Source: Parvularcula mediterranea (GTDB lineage Bacteria > Pseudomonadota > Alphaproteobacteria > Caulobacterales > Parvularculaceae). Taken from it: a stretch of 64,000 nucleotides of DNA. The stretch lies in NCBI RefSeq assembly GCF_013085255.1, contig NZ_JABFCX010000003.1, forward strand, positions 939,288 through 1,003,287, in the 5' to 3' direction. This document shows positions 50,104 through 59,344 of this stretch, in pieces; the stretch's first letter is position 1; each line of letters begins with the position of its first letter. The position numbers and the translations under genes are program-made. Below the pieces are notes generated by a model that worked only from the letters and a program-made list of their open reading frames with translations, was not told the origin of the DNA and searched no databases.

Positions 50104-50721
50104 TTACGAAGCGTAATACTCGACGACGAGGTTCGGTTCCATGGTGGCCGCGTAGGGCACTTCCGCGAACTCAGGGGTGCGGATGTAGGTCGCGGTCATC
50201 TTCTTCGGATCGACGTCGACATAGTCGGGGATGTCGCGCTCTGCGAGCTGCAGGGCTTCGAGGACGAGGGCCATGTTCTTGGACTTCTCGCGGATTTCGA
50301 CGACATCGCCGGGCTTCAGCCGGTAGGAAGGGATGTTGGTCCGGCGACCGTTGACCATGACATGGCCGTGGTTGACGAACTGACGCGCCGCGAAAACGGT
50401 CGGCACGAACTTGGCGCGGTAGACAATGGCGTCGAGACGGCTCTCGAGGAGGCCGATCAGGTTCTCTGCCGTGTTGCCCTTGCTCTTCGCAGCTTCGGTG
50501 TAGAGGCGCTCGAAGTGCTTCTCGGAGATGTTGCCGTAGTAGCCCTTGAGCTTCTGCTTCGCCATCAGCTGCTGACCGAAGTCAGAGACTTTACCGGCGC
50601 GGCGCTGGCCGTGCATGCCGGGCTTGTAGTCGCGCTTGTTGATGGGAGACTTGGGGCGACCCCAGATATTTTCACCGACGCGGCGGTCGATTTTGTACTT
50701 GGCGGAGATCCGCTTCGACAT
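50104..50721 (-). CDS. rpsD: 30S ribosomal protein S4
   Basis: S4 binds the 5' domain of 16S rRNA early in 30S assembly. The 205-residue protein starts [21 protein letters not shown], has the [16 protein letters not shown] segment and the S4 RNA-binding domain (about 95-160) with [31 protein letters not shown], and ends in [24 protein letters not shown]. The length is normal. It stands alone here rather than in the alpha operon (rpsM-rpsK-rpsD-rpoA-rplQ), which is usual in alphaproteobacteria. A perfect hairpin in its leader may be involved in control. Confidence 0.99.
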   Translation of the reverse strand: MSKRISAKYKIDRRVGENIWGRPKSPINKRDYKPGMHGQRRAGKVSDFGQQLMAKQKLKGYYGNISEKHFERLYTEAAKSKGNTAENLIGLLESRLDAIVYRAKFVPTVFAARQFVNHGHVMVNGRRTNIPSYRLKPGDVVEIREKSKNMALVLEALQLAERDIPDYVDVDPKKMTATYIRTPEFAEVPYAATMEPNLVVEYYAS

Positions 50722-50747
50722 TTTTCACTCTCTTAGGCCCGGATCCG

Positions 50748-50770
50748 GTCTGCCGCCCCATGCGGCAGAC
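50748..50770 (-). promoter_or_regulatory. Perfect hairpin in the rpsD leader
   Basis: A 9-bp perfect stem (GTCTGCCGC 50748-50756 with GCGGCAGAC 50762-50770) closes a 5-base loop about 27 bases before the rpsD start, in a 139-bp gap shared with the amidase gene. S4 represses its own mRNA in other bacteria through leader structures, so this could be such a site; the sequence alone does not prove it. Confidence 0.45.
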
Positions 50771-50860
50771 GATCACAACGGCGGTTTCCCGGACGTCCCG
50801 TCTTGAAGCGCGGGTCAGTAGCAGTTCAGAAGGAGGGGTCAAGTCAAAGGAGACCTGAGG

Positions 50861-52498
50861 ATGAGGGCTTTGTGGATCGGTGTCGCTGCGGCGGCTCTTC
50901 TGGCAGCATGCGGCGAAGGACCGACGGGCGAAAGCTCCCCGGCGCCGACCCAGCAATCGGCACGCCAGGACTTCGCGGCAGCCCCTGACACGGCCTCCCT
51001 GCCCCAGCGCCTGAAAGATGGCGAGGTGAAGCCCGGCCAGGTCGTCGGCACCTACCTCCAGCGGATCGAGCTGATCGACCAGAGCGGGCCAACCCTGCAG
51101 TCTGTCATCGCCGTGAACCCCGAAGCCGTGGCCCAGGCCCGGGCGCTTGAGGAAGCCGTCGCCAGCGGCGAGGAGCCAGGCGCCCTTTACGGCCTGCCCA
51201 TCCTCGTGAAGGACAATATCGAGACCTTCGAGCTTCCCACCACCGCAGGCTCCCTCGCGCTCAAGGACAATAATACCGGCCGCGATGCCCCGGTCATCGC
51301 AAGGCTGCGGGACGCGGGCGCGATCATCCTTGGCAAAACGAACCTCTCCGAATGGGCCAACTTCCGCTCGTCACAATCGGTGAGCGGCTGGTCAGGCGTT
51401 GGCGGGCTCAGCCGTAACCCCCACGACCTCTCCCGCAACACCTGCGGCAGCTCGGCAGGCTCGGGCGCTGCCGTAGCGGCAGGCCTCGCATGGGGTGCTC
51501 TCGGTACCGAAACCAACGGCTCCGTGATCTGTCCCTCCGCCTCGAACGGTATTGTCGGGTTCAAGCCGACCGTCGGCCTCGTTTCGCGCTCTCTCGTCGT
51601 GCCCATCTCCCCGAGCCAGGACACGATCGGCCCGATGACCACCAGCGTCCGTGACGCCGCGATGATCCTGACCGCCATTGCAGGCACCGATGAACGCGAT
51701 GCCGCAACGGCAGAGGCTGATGATCGGAAGACGGATTATGTCGCCGGCCTCGAAGGGGCGAGCCTTGAGGGCATCCGCATCGGCGTCCTGCGCTGGGCCC
51801 AGTCCGACGACCCCCGCGAGCAGGCGGTCTTCGACGAGGCCCTCGCCCGCGCAGAGGCCGCAGGAGCGATCCTTGTCGACATCGACGAAGCCAATCTGAA
51901 CCTCTCGGGCGGCGATGCCTTCACCGTCCTGAAGGCCGAATTCAAGGAGAGCCTCAACGCCTATCTCGCCGAGGCCGCGCCTGAAGTTCAGACCCGCACC
52001 CTTGCCGACGTCATCGCGTTCAATGAGGCGAACGAGAAGGAAATGTCCGTGTTCGGACAGGACATCCTCATCGATTCAGAAGCGATGCCGGGCCTTGATG
52101 ACGAGGGCTATCGTACCGCTCTCTCCAATGCCCAGTCGGCCACTCGCGAGGGCGGCGTCGACCGGTTCCTCGAAGAGAACGACGTTCAGTTCCTCATTGC
52201 ACCAAGCTTTGGTCCTGCCTTCAAGATCGACCTCGTACGTGGAGACATCATCGCCAATTCGGCGGGCGCAGGTTGGGTCGCAGCCATTGCGGGCTACCCG
52301 CACCTGACCCTGCCCATGGGTGACGTCAGCGGCCTGCCGCTCGGCCTTTCCATCATGTCGGGCAAATGGATGGACGCGGAGGTTCTCGCCGTCGGCCAGG
52401 CGTTTGAGGAAATCCTCCCCCCACGTCTCATCCCGACGTTCCGCGCAAGCGAGATCGAGGCCGAAGGCTTCGCCGAAGCTGCAAGCCCGGCGCGCTGA
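50861..52498 (+). CDS. Amidase signature enzyme, lipoprotein
   Basis: The 545-residue protein has a lipoprotein signal with lipobox L-A-A-C (residues 14-17), then an amidase signature domain. The catalytic Lys lies in LPILVKDNIETF (about residue 112), the cis-Ser in GSSAGSGAAVAAG and the nucleophile Ser in TNGSVICPSASNG, about residues 197-235. These are the Ser-cisSer-Lys triad of the family that includes glutamyl-tRNA amidotransferase A, but the lipoprotein signal places it outside the cytoplasm, so it likely hydrolyses a small amide there. A GGAG site eight bases upstream supports the start. It reads toward the photolyase-like gene four bases later. Confidence 0.92.
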   Translation: MRALWIGVAAAALLAACGEGPTGESSPAPTQQSARQDFAAAPDTASLPQRLKDGEVKPGQVVGTYLQRIELIDQSGPTLQSVIAVNPEAVAQARALEEAVASGEEPGALYGLPILVKDNIETFELPTTAGSLALKDNNTGRDAPVIARLRDAGAIILGKTNLSEWANFRSSQSVSGWSGVGGLSRNPHDLSRNTCGSSAGSGAAVAAGLAWGALGTETNGSVICPSASNGIVGFKPTVGLVSRSLVVPISPSQDTIGPMTTSVRDAAMILTAIAGTDERDAATAEADDRKTDYVAGLEGASLEGIRIGVLRWAQSDDPREQAVFDEALARAEAAGAILVDIDEANLNLSGGDAFTVLKAEFKESLNAYLAEAAPEVQTRTLADVIAFNEANEKEMSVFGQDILIDSEAMPGLDDEGYRTALSNAQSATREGGVDRFLEENDVQFLIAPSFGPAFKIDLVRGDIIANSAGAGWVAAIAGYPHLTLPMGDVSGLPLGLSIMSGKWMDAEVLAVGQAFEEILPPRLIPTFRASEIEAEGFAEAASPAR

Positions 52499-52502
52499 TC
52501 CG

Positions 52503-53720
52503 ATGAGCAACGAGGACCTTGCCACACCCGAATTCTTCCCCGCGACACGGGAGACGGCGCTTCACCGCATGAACGCCTTCACCCAGAATATGGGAAAGAC
52601 CTATGCTTCCAAGCGCAACACGGATTTCGGACCAGAGAACCGCTTCAACGTCTCGTGTCTGTCTCCCTATCTCAGCCATCGCCTCCTCCTTGAGAAGGAT
52701 GTGGCCGAGGCGGCCATAGAAGCCCACGGTCTTCAAACTGCGGAGAAATTCGTTCAGGAAGTCTTCTGGCGGACCTACTTCAAAGGATGGCTTGAGCTCA
52801 GGCCTCACGTCTGGTCTCGCTATACCACAACAGCGAAGTCTGCGATCGAGGGTCTCTCCGGTGGACAGAAGGTAGCGTTCGAAGAAGCCACGGGTGGCAA
52901 GACAGGCATCGACTGTTTCGATCAGTGGACGCATGAACTGGTAGAGACCGGCTACCTGCATAATCATGCGCGCATGTGGTATGCCTCGATCTGGATCTTC
53001 ACCCTCAAACTGCCTTGGGTCCTTGGAGCAGATTTCTTCTACCGTCATCTGCTCGACGGCGATGCCGCATCGAACACCCTGTCATGGCGCTGGGTCGCGG
53101 GGCTTCACACCAAGGGCAAGAATTACGTCGCCCGCGCCGATAATATCGAGAAGCATACGGACGGCCGCTTCAATCCCGAAGGCAAGCTGGCCGAGGATCC
53201 TGCGCCCCTCGACGATGACTGGAACGGCGAAGCGGGACCTGCACCAACGATCACGCCCCTCGACAAAAGCCGCAAGGCGCTTCTCCTCCTGCACGAGGAT
53301 GATCTGGGTTTCGACAGCCTAGATCTCGGCGGGCTCGACGTCAGGGGTATCGCGGCCATCACCGTGACCGACAGCCGTTCCCCCTACGGAGCGTCGGAGC
53401 CCGTGAAGCAGTTCACGATCGAAGCCGTGGAAGATGCACTCAATCGCGCTGACGACGCGATGGATGCCGATGCCGTCAAGCTGCCAAGTCCCGAAGCGAT
53501 CCTTCAGCATGCGAAGGATATCGGCGCTGAACAGGTCGTCATGCCCTACATCCCGCAAGGGCCCGTCCGTGACAGGATCAACCAGGCCGCTTCAAGCTGG
53601 GAAAGTGAAGGCGTCAAGCGCGCAGAGATCCTGCGCCCTGAGGACAGCGCCGCATGGCCTCACTGCGCCAAGGGTTTCTTCAAGCTGAAGGAAAAGATCC
53701 CTTCACTGATCAAAGGCTAG
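52503..53720 (+). CDS. Photolyase-like FAD-binding protein with reversed domain order
   Basis: The 405-residue protein starts directly with the helical FAD-binding domain of the photolyase/cryptochrome family: RFNVSCLSPYLSHRLL near residue 42, FVQEVFWRTYFKGWLEL near 85, then LHNHARMWYASIWIFTLKLP and LLDGDAASNTLSWRWVAGL near 155-200. There is no N-terminal alpha/beta antenna domain; instead an alpha/beta-like region of about 140 residues follows (from LLLLHEDDLGF). It may therefore use FAD alone, and could be a permuted photolyase. DNA repair or light sensing is likely, not shown. The ATG lies four bases after the amidase stop, so they may share a transcript. Its stop overlaps the convergent flavoprotein gene through CTAG. 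Confidence 0.82.
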   Translation: MSNEDLATPEFFPATRETALHRMNAFTQNMGKTYASKRNTDFGPENRFNVSCLSPYLSHRLLLEKDVAEAAIEAHGLQTAEKFVQEVFWRTYFKGWLELRPHVWSRYTTTAKSAIEGLSGGQKVAFEEATGGKTGIDCFDQWTHELVETGYLHNHARMWYASIWIFTLKLPWVLGADFFYRHLLDGDAASNTLSWRWVAGLHTKGKNYVARADNIEKHTDGRFNPEGKLAEDPAPLDDDWNGEAGPAPTITPLDKSRKALLLLHEDDLGFDSLDLGGLDVRGIAAITVTDSRSPYGASEPVKQFTIEAVEDALNRADDAMDADAVKLPSPEAILQHAKDIGAEQVVMPYIPQGPVRDRINQAASSWESEGVKRAEILRPEDSAAWPHCAKGFFKLKEKIPSLIKG

Positions 53721-54691
53721 AGCTCCCTAGCGAGCTTTCTGCCAAGACGGTGGCCGCTGAGCCAGGCGGCTTCGATCCTCGGTGCGATATGCCAGTCGCC
53801 ACAGGTCGCGAACCCATCATCGAGGTCGAGCCCGAAATCGCCGGGCGCGGCCTCGGCCACCCGCGCATAGCGCCAGCGGTGGACCATGGTCAGCTCCGCA
53901 AGGCGTGGAAGACCCGGCACCATGGTGTGAAGCTCCTTCAGCAGCAAGTCGCTGACATCGTCGGGATCCGCCTCGAGATTTTCCCGCGAGAATGACGGCG
54001 ATCCATGAAGGACAAATCGGCTGCCTGGCTCCCTGCCAGGCCGACCGGCCTGCCAGACGAGCATGTCAGCGGGTCCTTCGCTCTTCATGTGAGCGTCGAA
54101 GCCCGGGTCATGCTCTCCGTTGAAGGCTGCAAGCAGCGTCCAGCACGGGTCGAAAGAAGCAGCAGCAGCTCCCGTCCTCAGGCCGCTGTCATCGGGAAGG
54201 AGCGCCAATGCCTGGGGCGCAGGCACAGCAAGGACCACGAAATCCGCGTCGGCGACCTGATGGCCACCCTTGGTGCTCAGGTCGAAGCGGCCGTCGCGCC
54301 CTTCTCCGGGCGTTCCGATCTCGACCCCGAACTCAGCCGAGAGCGCCTCGGCCTCATGGCGGACGAAGGCGTTCATGCCCGGCGTTCCGACGTACCAGGG
54401 CTCGCCGGGATCATGGCGCTCGCCATCCTTGAAAAACCGCCCGTCCCATGGAGCCACGCAACCCGCCGCCTGCCATCCTTCGACAGCCCCACGGAAAGCT
54501 TCGTCTCGCGCTGTGAAGTAAACCGCTCCGTGGTCGAACCTTCCGGGCGCTGTCCTGCGGGAGGAGCACCGTCCGCCAGGCCCACGGCCCTTGTCGATGA
54601 TCCGAACCTCGAAGCCGGCCTCGGATAGGACTCTTCCGCAGGCGAGGCCCGCGACCCCTGCTCCGATGATGGCAACGACTGATCCGGGCAT
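53717..54691 (-). CDS. NAD(P)/FAD-dependent amine oxidase-like (renalase-like) protein
   Basis: The 324-residue protein has an N-terminal FAD-binding loop AIIGAGVAGLACGRVL followed by the RIIDKGRGPGGRCSSRR segment (second acidic/Arg stretch) and FDHGAVYFTARDEAF, the pattern of renalase-like flavoproteins. The C-terminal GDWHIAPRIEAAWLSGHRLGRKL is the family's FAD-contacting end. Function is not known; such proteins occur near photolyase genes in several bacteria, and this one is convergent with a photolyase-like gene. The 3' ends overlap by four bases through CTAG (53717-53720). Confidence 0.86.
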   Translation of the reverse strand: MPGSVVAIIGAGVAGLACGRVLSEAGFEVRIIDKGRGPGGRCSSRRTAPGRFDHGAVYFTARDEAFRGAVEGWQAAGCVAPWDGRFFKDGERHDPGEPWYVGTPGMNAFVRHEAEALSAEFGVEIGTPGEGRDGRFDLSTKGGHQVADADFVVLAVPAPQALALLPDDSGLRTGAAAASFDPCWTLLAAFNGEHDPGFDAHMKSEGPADMLVWQAGRPGREPGSRFVLHGSPSFSRENLEADPDDVSDLLLKELHTMVPGLPRLAELTMVHRWRYARVAEAAPGDFGLDLDDGFATCGDWHIAPRIEAAWLSGHRLGRKLAREL

Positions 54692-54751
54692 GCGGCCTCC
54701 TTGGAAGAAGACCTAGCCCGATTTGCAAAGCTTGCGAGGAAAGAGGCTGCC

Positions 54752-55597
54752 CTAGAAGCGGTAAGGATGCCGCAAGCGCTGGACCAGAAGCGGAGTGTTC
54801 GAAGGCTGCATGTTAACGTTCCAGATCGGGTTCGGCCCGACCTGCGCCTCGAAGCGCTCTTCGGTAATCTTGTAGCCGTTGGCCTCGACGAGGATCCAGA
54901 GCTCCGACTCCGGCTCGATCGCGTCCACGGTCGTGACGATCCGCAGCTTGTTGTCGCGATAGCTGATCTCGGCACCGGAGTTGCGGAAGATGTTGTACCG
55001 GGTGTTGGTGTCCGGATTCCAAAGCTTGCCGACCAGCCGATTGCGCTTGACCATGCCCTGCAAGTTGCCCTCGAGACCGTTCGGGAAGTTGACCTGGATG
55101 CGGAGCTGATACTCCTGCTGGCCCGAGCGCTGAACCGCCACGGGGACGATCTGGTAGCTCATCTCCCCGCCCGAAAGGCTCGCAGGCTCGAACATGGAGT
55201 CGAACGCCTCGTCGGATTCGCGCATCTCCTGCGCCGGAGCCTGCAGCGGCGTGCCGAGATCCGAAGGCACAGCCGTCACGAGGGCCGACAGGACCAAGAA
55301 GCCCTGCGTAAACGCTCCGCGATAGGAGACGGGCTCGGTCACGAAAATGGAAAGCGCCCCGGCACCCATCAGAAGCAGCATTACACCGTAAAGCGGGATC
55401 GCATTGATACCCAAGAGGGTCGTCGCTTCTAGGAGCAGTCGATTGATGACATAGAGCGAGGAAGCTTCCTGCTGCTGCACGAGATCGACGATCACCGCGG
55501 AGCCGATGCCGATCGCCGAAGCGAGACCGAAACCCGTGATGTTCATCAGGCCGAAGTCGCGCGCGACCTGACTGCGCTTGCCGTCACCGTAGGACAT
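54752..55597 (-). CDS. Membrane-anchored protein of unknown function
   Basis: The 281-residue protein has three likely membrane helices in the first 110 residues (about 20-40, 50-75 and 85-105) and then a soluble, mainly beta-rich domain of about 160 residues with NIFRNSGAEISYRDNKLRIVTTVDAIEPESELWILVEANGYKI, ending in RLRHPYRF. I recognise no family. The ATG at 55597 follows a weak GGGA site; a TTG at 55612 is possible. It lies 69 bases after the SbcC-like gene on the same strand and might be read from that transcript, or from its own promoter. Confidence 0.65.
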   Translation of the reverse strand: MSYGDGKRSQVARDFGLMNITGFGLASAIGIGSAVIVDLVQQQEASSLYVINRLLLEATTLLGINAIPLYGVMLLLMGAGALSIFVTEPVSYRGAFTQGFLVLSALVTAVPSDLGTPLQAPAQEMRESDEAFDSMFEPASLSGGEMSYQIVPVAVQRSGQQEYQLRIQVNFPNGLEGNLQGMVKRNRLVGKLWNPDTNTRYNIFRNSGAEISYRDNKLRIVTTVDAIEPESELWILVEANGYKITEERFEAQVGPNPIWNVNMQPSNTPLLVQRLRHPYRF

Positions 55598-55666
55598 GTC
55601 CGAATTTCCCAACTACCCTTACCGAGAGCTTAACACAGAAGCGTGGGCAGACAATCGCCAAGCGAA

Positions 55667-58255
55667 TCAGTTTTCGGGAAAGGCCTCTGTTTCAAGGCGG
55701 TGCGCCCCGAGCTCATCGAAGACCTGCTCGTGACAGGAGAAAATGATGATCTGGGTCTCCTGCGCAAGCTCGTGGAGAAGGTCGAAGCTCACCTTGATCC
55801 GGTCATCGTCGGCGTAGCTCAGCGGGTCGTCGAGGATCAGGGGCATCGGCTCCCCCTGGCTTGCCGCAAGTTTCGCAAAACCGATCCGGGTCAGAAGCGC
55901 GAGCTGTTCTCGTGTCCCGCCTGACAGCTGGGCGTCGCCGAGAGCGAGCCCCTGTCGGTCAACGGCTTCCGGCCTCCATTCGCTATCGAAACGAAGAGCT
56001 TCGGCCCCCAGGAGACGTGCCGCCATCGGTCTGATGGTCGCCATCACTGGCTCGACCACCCGGTCGCGGCGCTGGGCTTCCTCGTCATCGATCAGGGTAA
56101 GCAGCATCCGCAGCGCCTTGCGCCGTTCTTCGAGCTGCTCCGCCCGCTGGGACGCAGCTTCGAGGAGTTCCACGGCCGCCGCTAACTGTTCTTCCGCCCC
56201 GTCAGCATCGAGAGCCCTCAGCTGACCGCGCTTCTGGGCCAGGTTTTCGCGCAAGGACGAAAGCTCCTGGCCGAGCTTCCGTTCGACCTCCTCGAGCCGT
56301 TTGAGCCTCGTGGTGGCCGCTTGGCCGGCGGCGACGTTCTTCTCGAGGGCTTCAAGCTCCGACGCCCGCGCACCGCGGGCTCGCTCGCCAGCGAGGACGG
56401 CGTCTTCCGCCGCGGCAAGCTTCCCAGCCCGCGCTGCCTCATCTCCAAGCTGACTGAGCAGCCGCTCGCAGTCTTTCTCGTTGGTGGCAGCGGCAAACTT
56501 CGCTTCGAGGGCCTTATCGCTCGCAGCCTTATGGAAAGCTTGCGCGCGTCGTTCATCGGCTGAGGCAGCGTCGAGAGCCGTCTTTGCTTCATCCAAAAGC
56601 GGTTCGATATCTTCTAGTCGCCGTAGGTCGCCTGCGGGCTGCTCGGCAGCCGCGAGCGTTTCCAGACGCGCCTCGATAGCCCCCAAGCCATCAGGCGCGA
56701 GGCGCTTCCTTTCGGCATCAAGACGTTTGAGGTCCGCTTCTGCCGCCTTGCGGGATCGCTCGATCTCAGCGGCGTCTTCAGCGTTCTTGGCCCCGGCCGC
56801 CGAAAGGAAGGCTGCAAGTTCCCCTTCGGCGGTTGCCCGGCTCCTGGCGAGATTTCCGCGGTCGGGAACGTCGACCGTAAGCCTCGTTCCCCCGATCTCG
56901 ATCGCTGCGCTGCCCGAGAGGGTCTGCCCCTCACCAGCCCTCAAATCCTCACCGTTCAGCGTTGCCGGACCGCCCTCCTCCAAGGTCAGGACCGGCGCTT
57001 CTGCCTCCTCCGCCGCTTTCGCACGGAGCACTGCAGTTTCGAGCTTTGCGAGCTGCGCCAAGTCGATGGCGGGAGCCTTCAAAACCTCCCGGAGGCGCTG
57101 CGCGTCCTTCATCACTGTATCGACGCGTTCCTTCGTCTCTCTCAGCCGCTCCGCTTCGGCCTGCTCCCGCTCCAAAGCTTCATTTCGGCGTGCCTCCGCG
57201 AACTCTCGGGAGAGCGTGTCGTGACGGGCCTGTTCCCCCTCACGCTTCTCGCTCGCAGCCTTCAGCGCAGCCTCGGTATGGCCAAGGTCATCCTGCACTG
57301 CTGTGAGCGCAGCCGCGGCCATACCCCGCGCTTTTTCCTTGCTTTCCAGCTCTTTCAGGCTCGCCTGCAGTTCAGTCTGCTTGTCCCGGGCCGTCTGGAG
57401 CGCGGCTTCGGCTGCGGCCAGCTGCTCGCGGGTATGGCTGGCTTTCTGGAGGTCGAGTTCGGCCTCTTTTGCGGCGAGACGGGCCTCGCGCAGCTCCTCG
57501 CGGCGGCGCTCCGTCTCCTTCGGCTCCGACAGGCGTGCCTCGCGCTTGGACAGACCTTCGACCTCGCTTCTGAGGTCGGAGCTGAGGCGCACCTTCTGTT
57601 CGAGCTCGGCGACGTCACTCTCCAAAGTGGAGACCGTCTTGAGAGCCGTCGCCATCTCGCCCGTCGCCTTCCCGGTCTTGAGGGTTTCCAGCTTCTGCAG
57701 CTCGGCTTCCGTCCGGCTGCGCACCCGTCCCACGTCACCGCCCATCGCGGCTTCGGTGACTTCCGACGAGAGAAGCCCGTCAGCGGTTTTGCGCTGCTCG
57801 CCTGAGAGGCCAGGAGCAAACCCTTCGCCCTGGGCCAGCCAGAGAAGACCGGGTGTCCCCTCAGTAGGAGACGCCGCGCCGAGCATCTCGGCGATCTTCG
57901 CAATCGCCGCGTCTTCCCGCGCGAGCTCGCGCAGCGTCGGCCGTTCGAGAAGCTGGGTCCCCGACCCCTTGCGGGAGCCCATGAAGTGCTTGCGAACCCG
58001 AAACGATCCCTGCTGGGAGGAAAGATCGATCTCGACCAACGGATCGCCACCCGCTTCGGGTTTCAGCGCCCGGGTCTCCCTGTTGTTGGCGGTCGGCTTG
58101 AAGAACAGACCCGCCCTCAAGGCATCGAAGAGCGCGCTCTTCCCGAACTCGTTGGGCCGGGCGAGGAGGTTGATGCCCGGCGCGAAATTCTCGATCGCGA
58201 GCCCTTTGGCACCGAACTTACGCAGATTGCGAACGCGGAGCGCTTCGATCTTCAT
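55667..58255 (-). CDS. SbcC/YhaN-like AAA ATPase
   Basis: The 862-residue protein is an ABC-type ATPase of the Rad50/SbcC/YhaN group. The N-terminal P-loop reads RPNEFGKS (about residues 34-41), with Arg where the first Gly or Ala of Walker A is usual. Two long coiled coils (about 180-400 and 480-740) flank a short mid-part without the C-x-x-C zinc hook of Rad50. The C-terminal end has the signature LSGGTREQ, Walker B with PLILDDPLSYADDDR and a His switch (IIFSCHE). With a metallophosphoesterase partner it should form a DNA end-processing complex. Its ATG lies three bases after the phosphoesterase stop, so the two are translated together. Confidence 0.86.
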   Translation of the reverse strand: MKIEALRVRNLRKFGAKGLAIENFAPGINLLARPNEFGKSALFDALRAGLFFKPTANNRETRALKPEAGGDPLVEIDLSSQQGSFRVRKHFMGSRKGSGTQLLERPTLRELAREDAAIAKIAEMLGAASPTEGTPGLLWLAQGEGFAPGLSGEQRKTADGLLSSEVTEAAMGGDVGRVRSRTEAELQKLETLKTGKATGEMATALKTVSTLESDVAELEQKVRLSSDLRSEVEGLSKREARLSEPKETERRREELREARLAAKEAELDLQKASHTREQLAAAEAALQTARDKQTELQASLKELESKEKARGMAAAALTAVQDDLGHTEAALKAASEKREGEQARHDTLSREFAEARRNEALEREQAEAERLRETKERVDTVMKDAQRLREVLKAPAIDLAQLAKLETAVLRAKAAEEAEAPVLTLEEGGPATLNGEDLRAGEGQTLSGSAAIEIGGTRLTVDVPDRGNLARSRATAEGELAAFLSAAGAKNAEDAAEIERSRKAAEADLKRLDAERKRLAPDGLGAIEARLETLAAAEQPAGDLRRLEDIEPLLDEAKTALDAASADERRAQAFHKAASDKALEAKFAAATNEKDCERLLSQLGDEAARAGKLAAAEDAVLAGERARGARASELEALEKNVAAGQAATTRLKRLEEVERKLGQELSSLRENLAQKRGQLRALDADGAEEQLAAAVELLEAASQRAEQLEERRKALRMLLTLIDDEEAQRRDRVVEPVMATIRPMAARLLGAEALRFDSEWRPEAVDRQGLALGDAQLSGGTREQLALLTRIGFAKLAASQGEPMPLILDDPLSYADDDRIKVSFDLLHELAQETQIIIFSCHEQVFDELGAHRLETEAFPEN

Positions 58256-58258
58256 CGG

Positions 58259-59344
58259 CTAGCTCCGCGCAAAGCTGTCGAGATAGCGCAGCGCCAGGGA
58301 TGCCTCGCTCTCCGGGCTGGCCGCGAGCCGCTCCGCGACATTGCGCAGGAGCCCGTCGCCCAAGAGCTCATCAAGGTCGCGCGCATCAGTCTCCACCGAC
58401 AATCCCTGATCTTTGAGACGCAGATAAGCCACCCGTGCCCTTTGCTCTTCGAGGAACCTGGTCAGAGCGCCGCTTTCTGAAAGGGAGAGGACACCGGAGA
58501 TCTCGAGCCGGACCAGTGTTCTGTCGAGGGCAGCATCAGCGGGGAAGATATCAGCCAGCTTCTGGACCGGGTCGTCACCTGGGAGGAAGGCAGCTTCCGC
58601 CATGCGCCAGCGGAACTGCGCCGTCGCGTGGCGCTGGGGAGCGTCGGGCTGGTCTGTGTCGACGATAAGCGCGTAGCCTTGGTTATTGTTTCGGAACCGG
58701 TCCGGTTCGGGCGTGCCGGAATAGAAGGTCCGCTCCCCTGCCCTTTTCATCCCGTGCCAGTCGCCGAGCGCGAGGTAACGGAGCCCCGCACGATCCGCGC
58801 GGTCCGGCGCGATCAGCATAGCGCTCTCAGCGTTTTCCTTGATGTCCTCGGTCCCGGCATGGGCGAGGCCGATACGAAGAGCCCCTTCCGGGGTCTCCAT
58901 CCTGTCGAGATCGGCACTCAGGTCACGGCCAGGCCTCTTCGTCGGCCAGGGCGCGGGGAGGACGAAGACGCCCTCCTCCAGCTGGTGCGGTCTCGCCTCA
59001 AGAAGAAGGTGTACATTTTCCGGCACGCCCATCTCCTGAAGGCGCTGCCACAGTCCCTCGGCGCCAGCAGGGTCGTGGTTCCCCGGCATGAGCCAGAACT
59101 GGAGGTCACTCGCCGCCCGCATCCGGTCGAGGGGTCGTCGCAGGCTCTGATCGGACGGCGCCATCTGGTCCCAGACGTCACCGGCGACGAGCACATGCGT
59201 GACGCCTTCCTCCCGCGCCAAAGCCGCCAGTGTCTCGATGATCGACAGCCGCGCATCCTTCAGCTGGCCCCTCAGTTCGGCATCGAAACGAGCGAAGGGG
59301 CGCCCCAGCTGCCAGTCAGCCGTATGGAGGAACCGGAAGCCCAT
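58259..59344 (-). CDS. SbcD/YhaO-like metallophosphoesterase
   Basis: The 361-residue protein has the calcineurin-like phosphoesterase order: FLHTADWQLGRPF (motif I, Gln where SbcD has the metal-binding His), VAGDVWDQ (motif II), MPGNHDPAG (motif III), a GLAHAGTED strand and ALGDWHGMKRAG (with Asp where SbcD has His in GHxH). These swaps are, from memory, typical of a bacterial DNA-repair exonuclease subfamily, so it may still be active. YSGTPEPDRF follows. The longer frame upstream is inside repA; the ATG at 59344 overlaps the repA stop by one base (TGATG) and is thus the likely start. Confidence 0.87.
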   Translation of the reverse strand: MGFRFLHTADWQLGRPFARFDAELRGQLKDARLSIIETLAALAREEGVTHVLVAGDVWDQMAPSDQSLRRPLDRMRAASDLQFWLMPGNHDPAGAEGLWQRLQEMGVPENVHLLLEARPHQLEEGVFVLPAPWPTKRPGRDLSADLDRMETPEGALRIGLAHAGTEDIKENAESAMLIAPDRADRAGLRYLALGDWHGMKRAGERTFYSGTPEPDRFRNNNQGYALIVDTDQPDAPQRHATAQFRWRMAEAAFLPGDDPVQKLADIFPADAALDRTLVRLEISGVLSLSESGALTRFLEEQRARVAYLRLKDQGLSVETDARDLDELLGDGLLRNVAERLAASPESEASLALRYLDSFARS

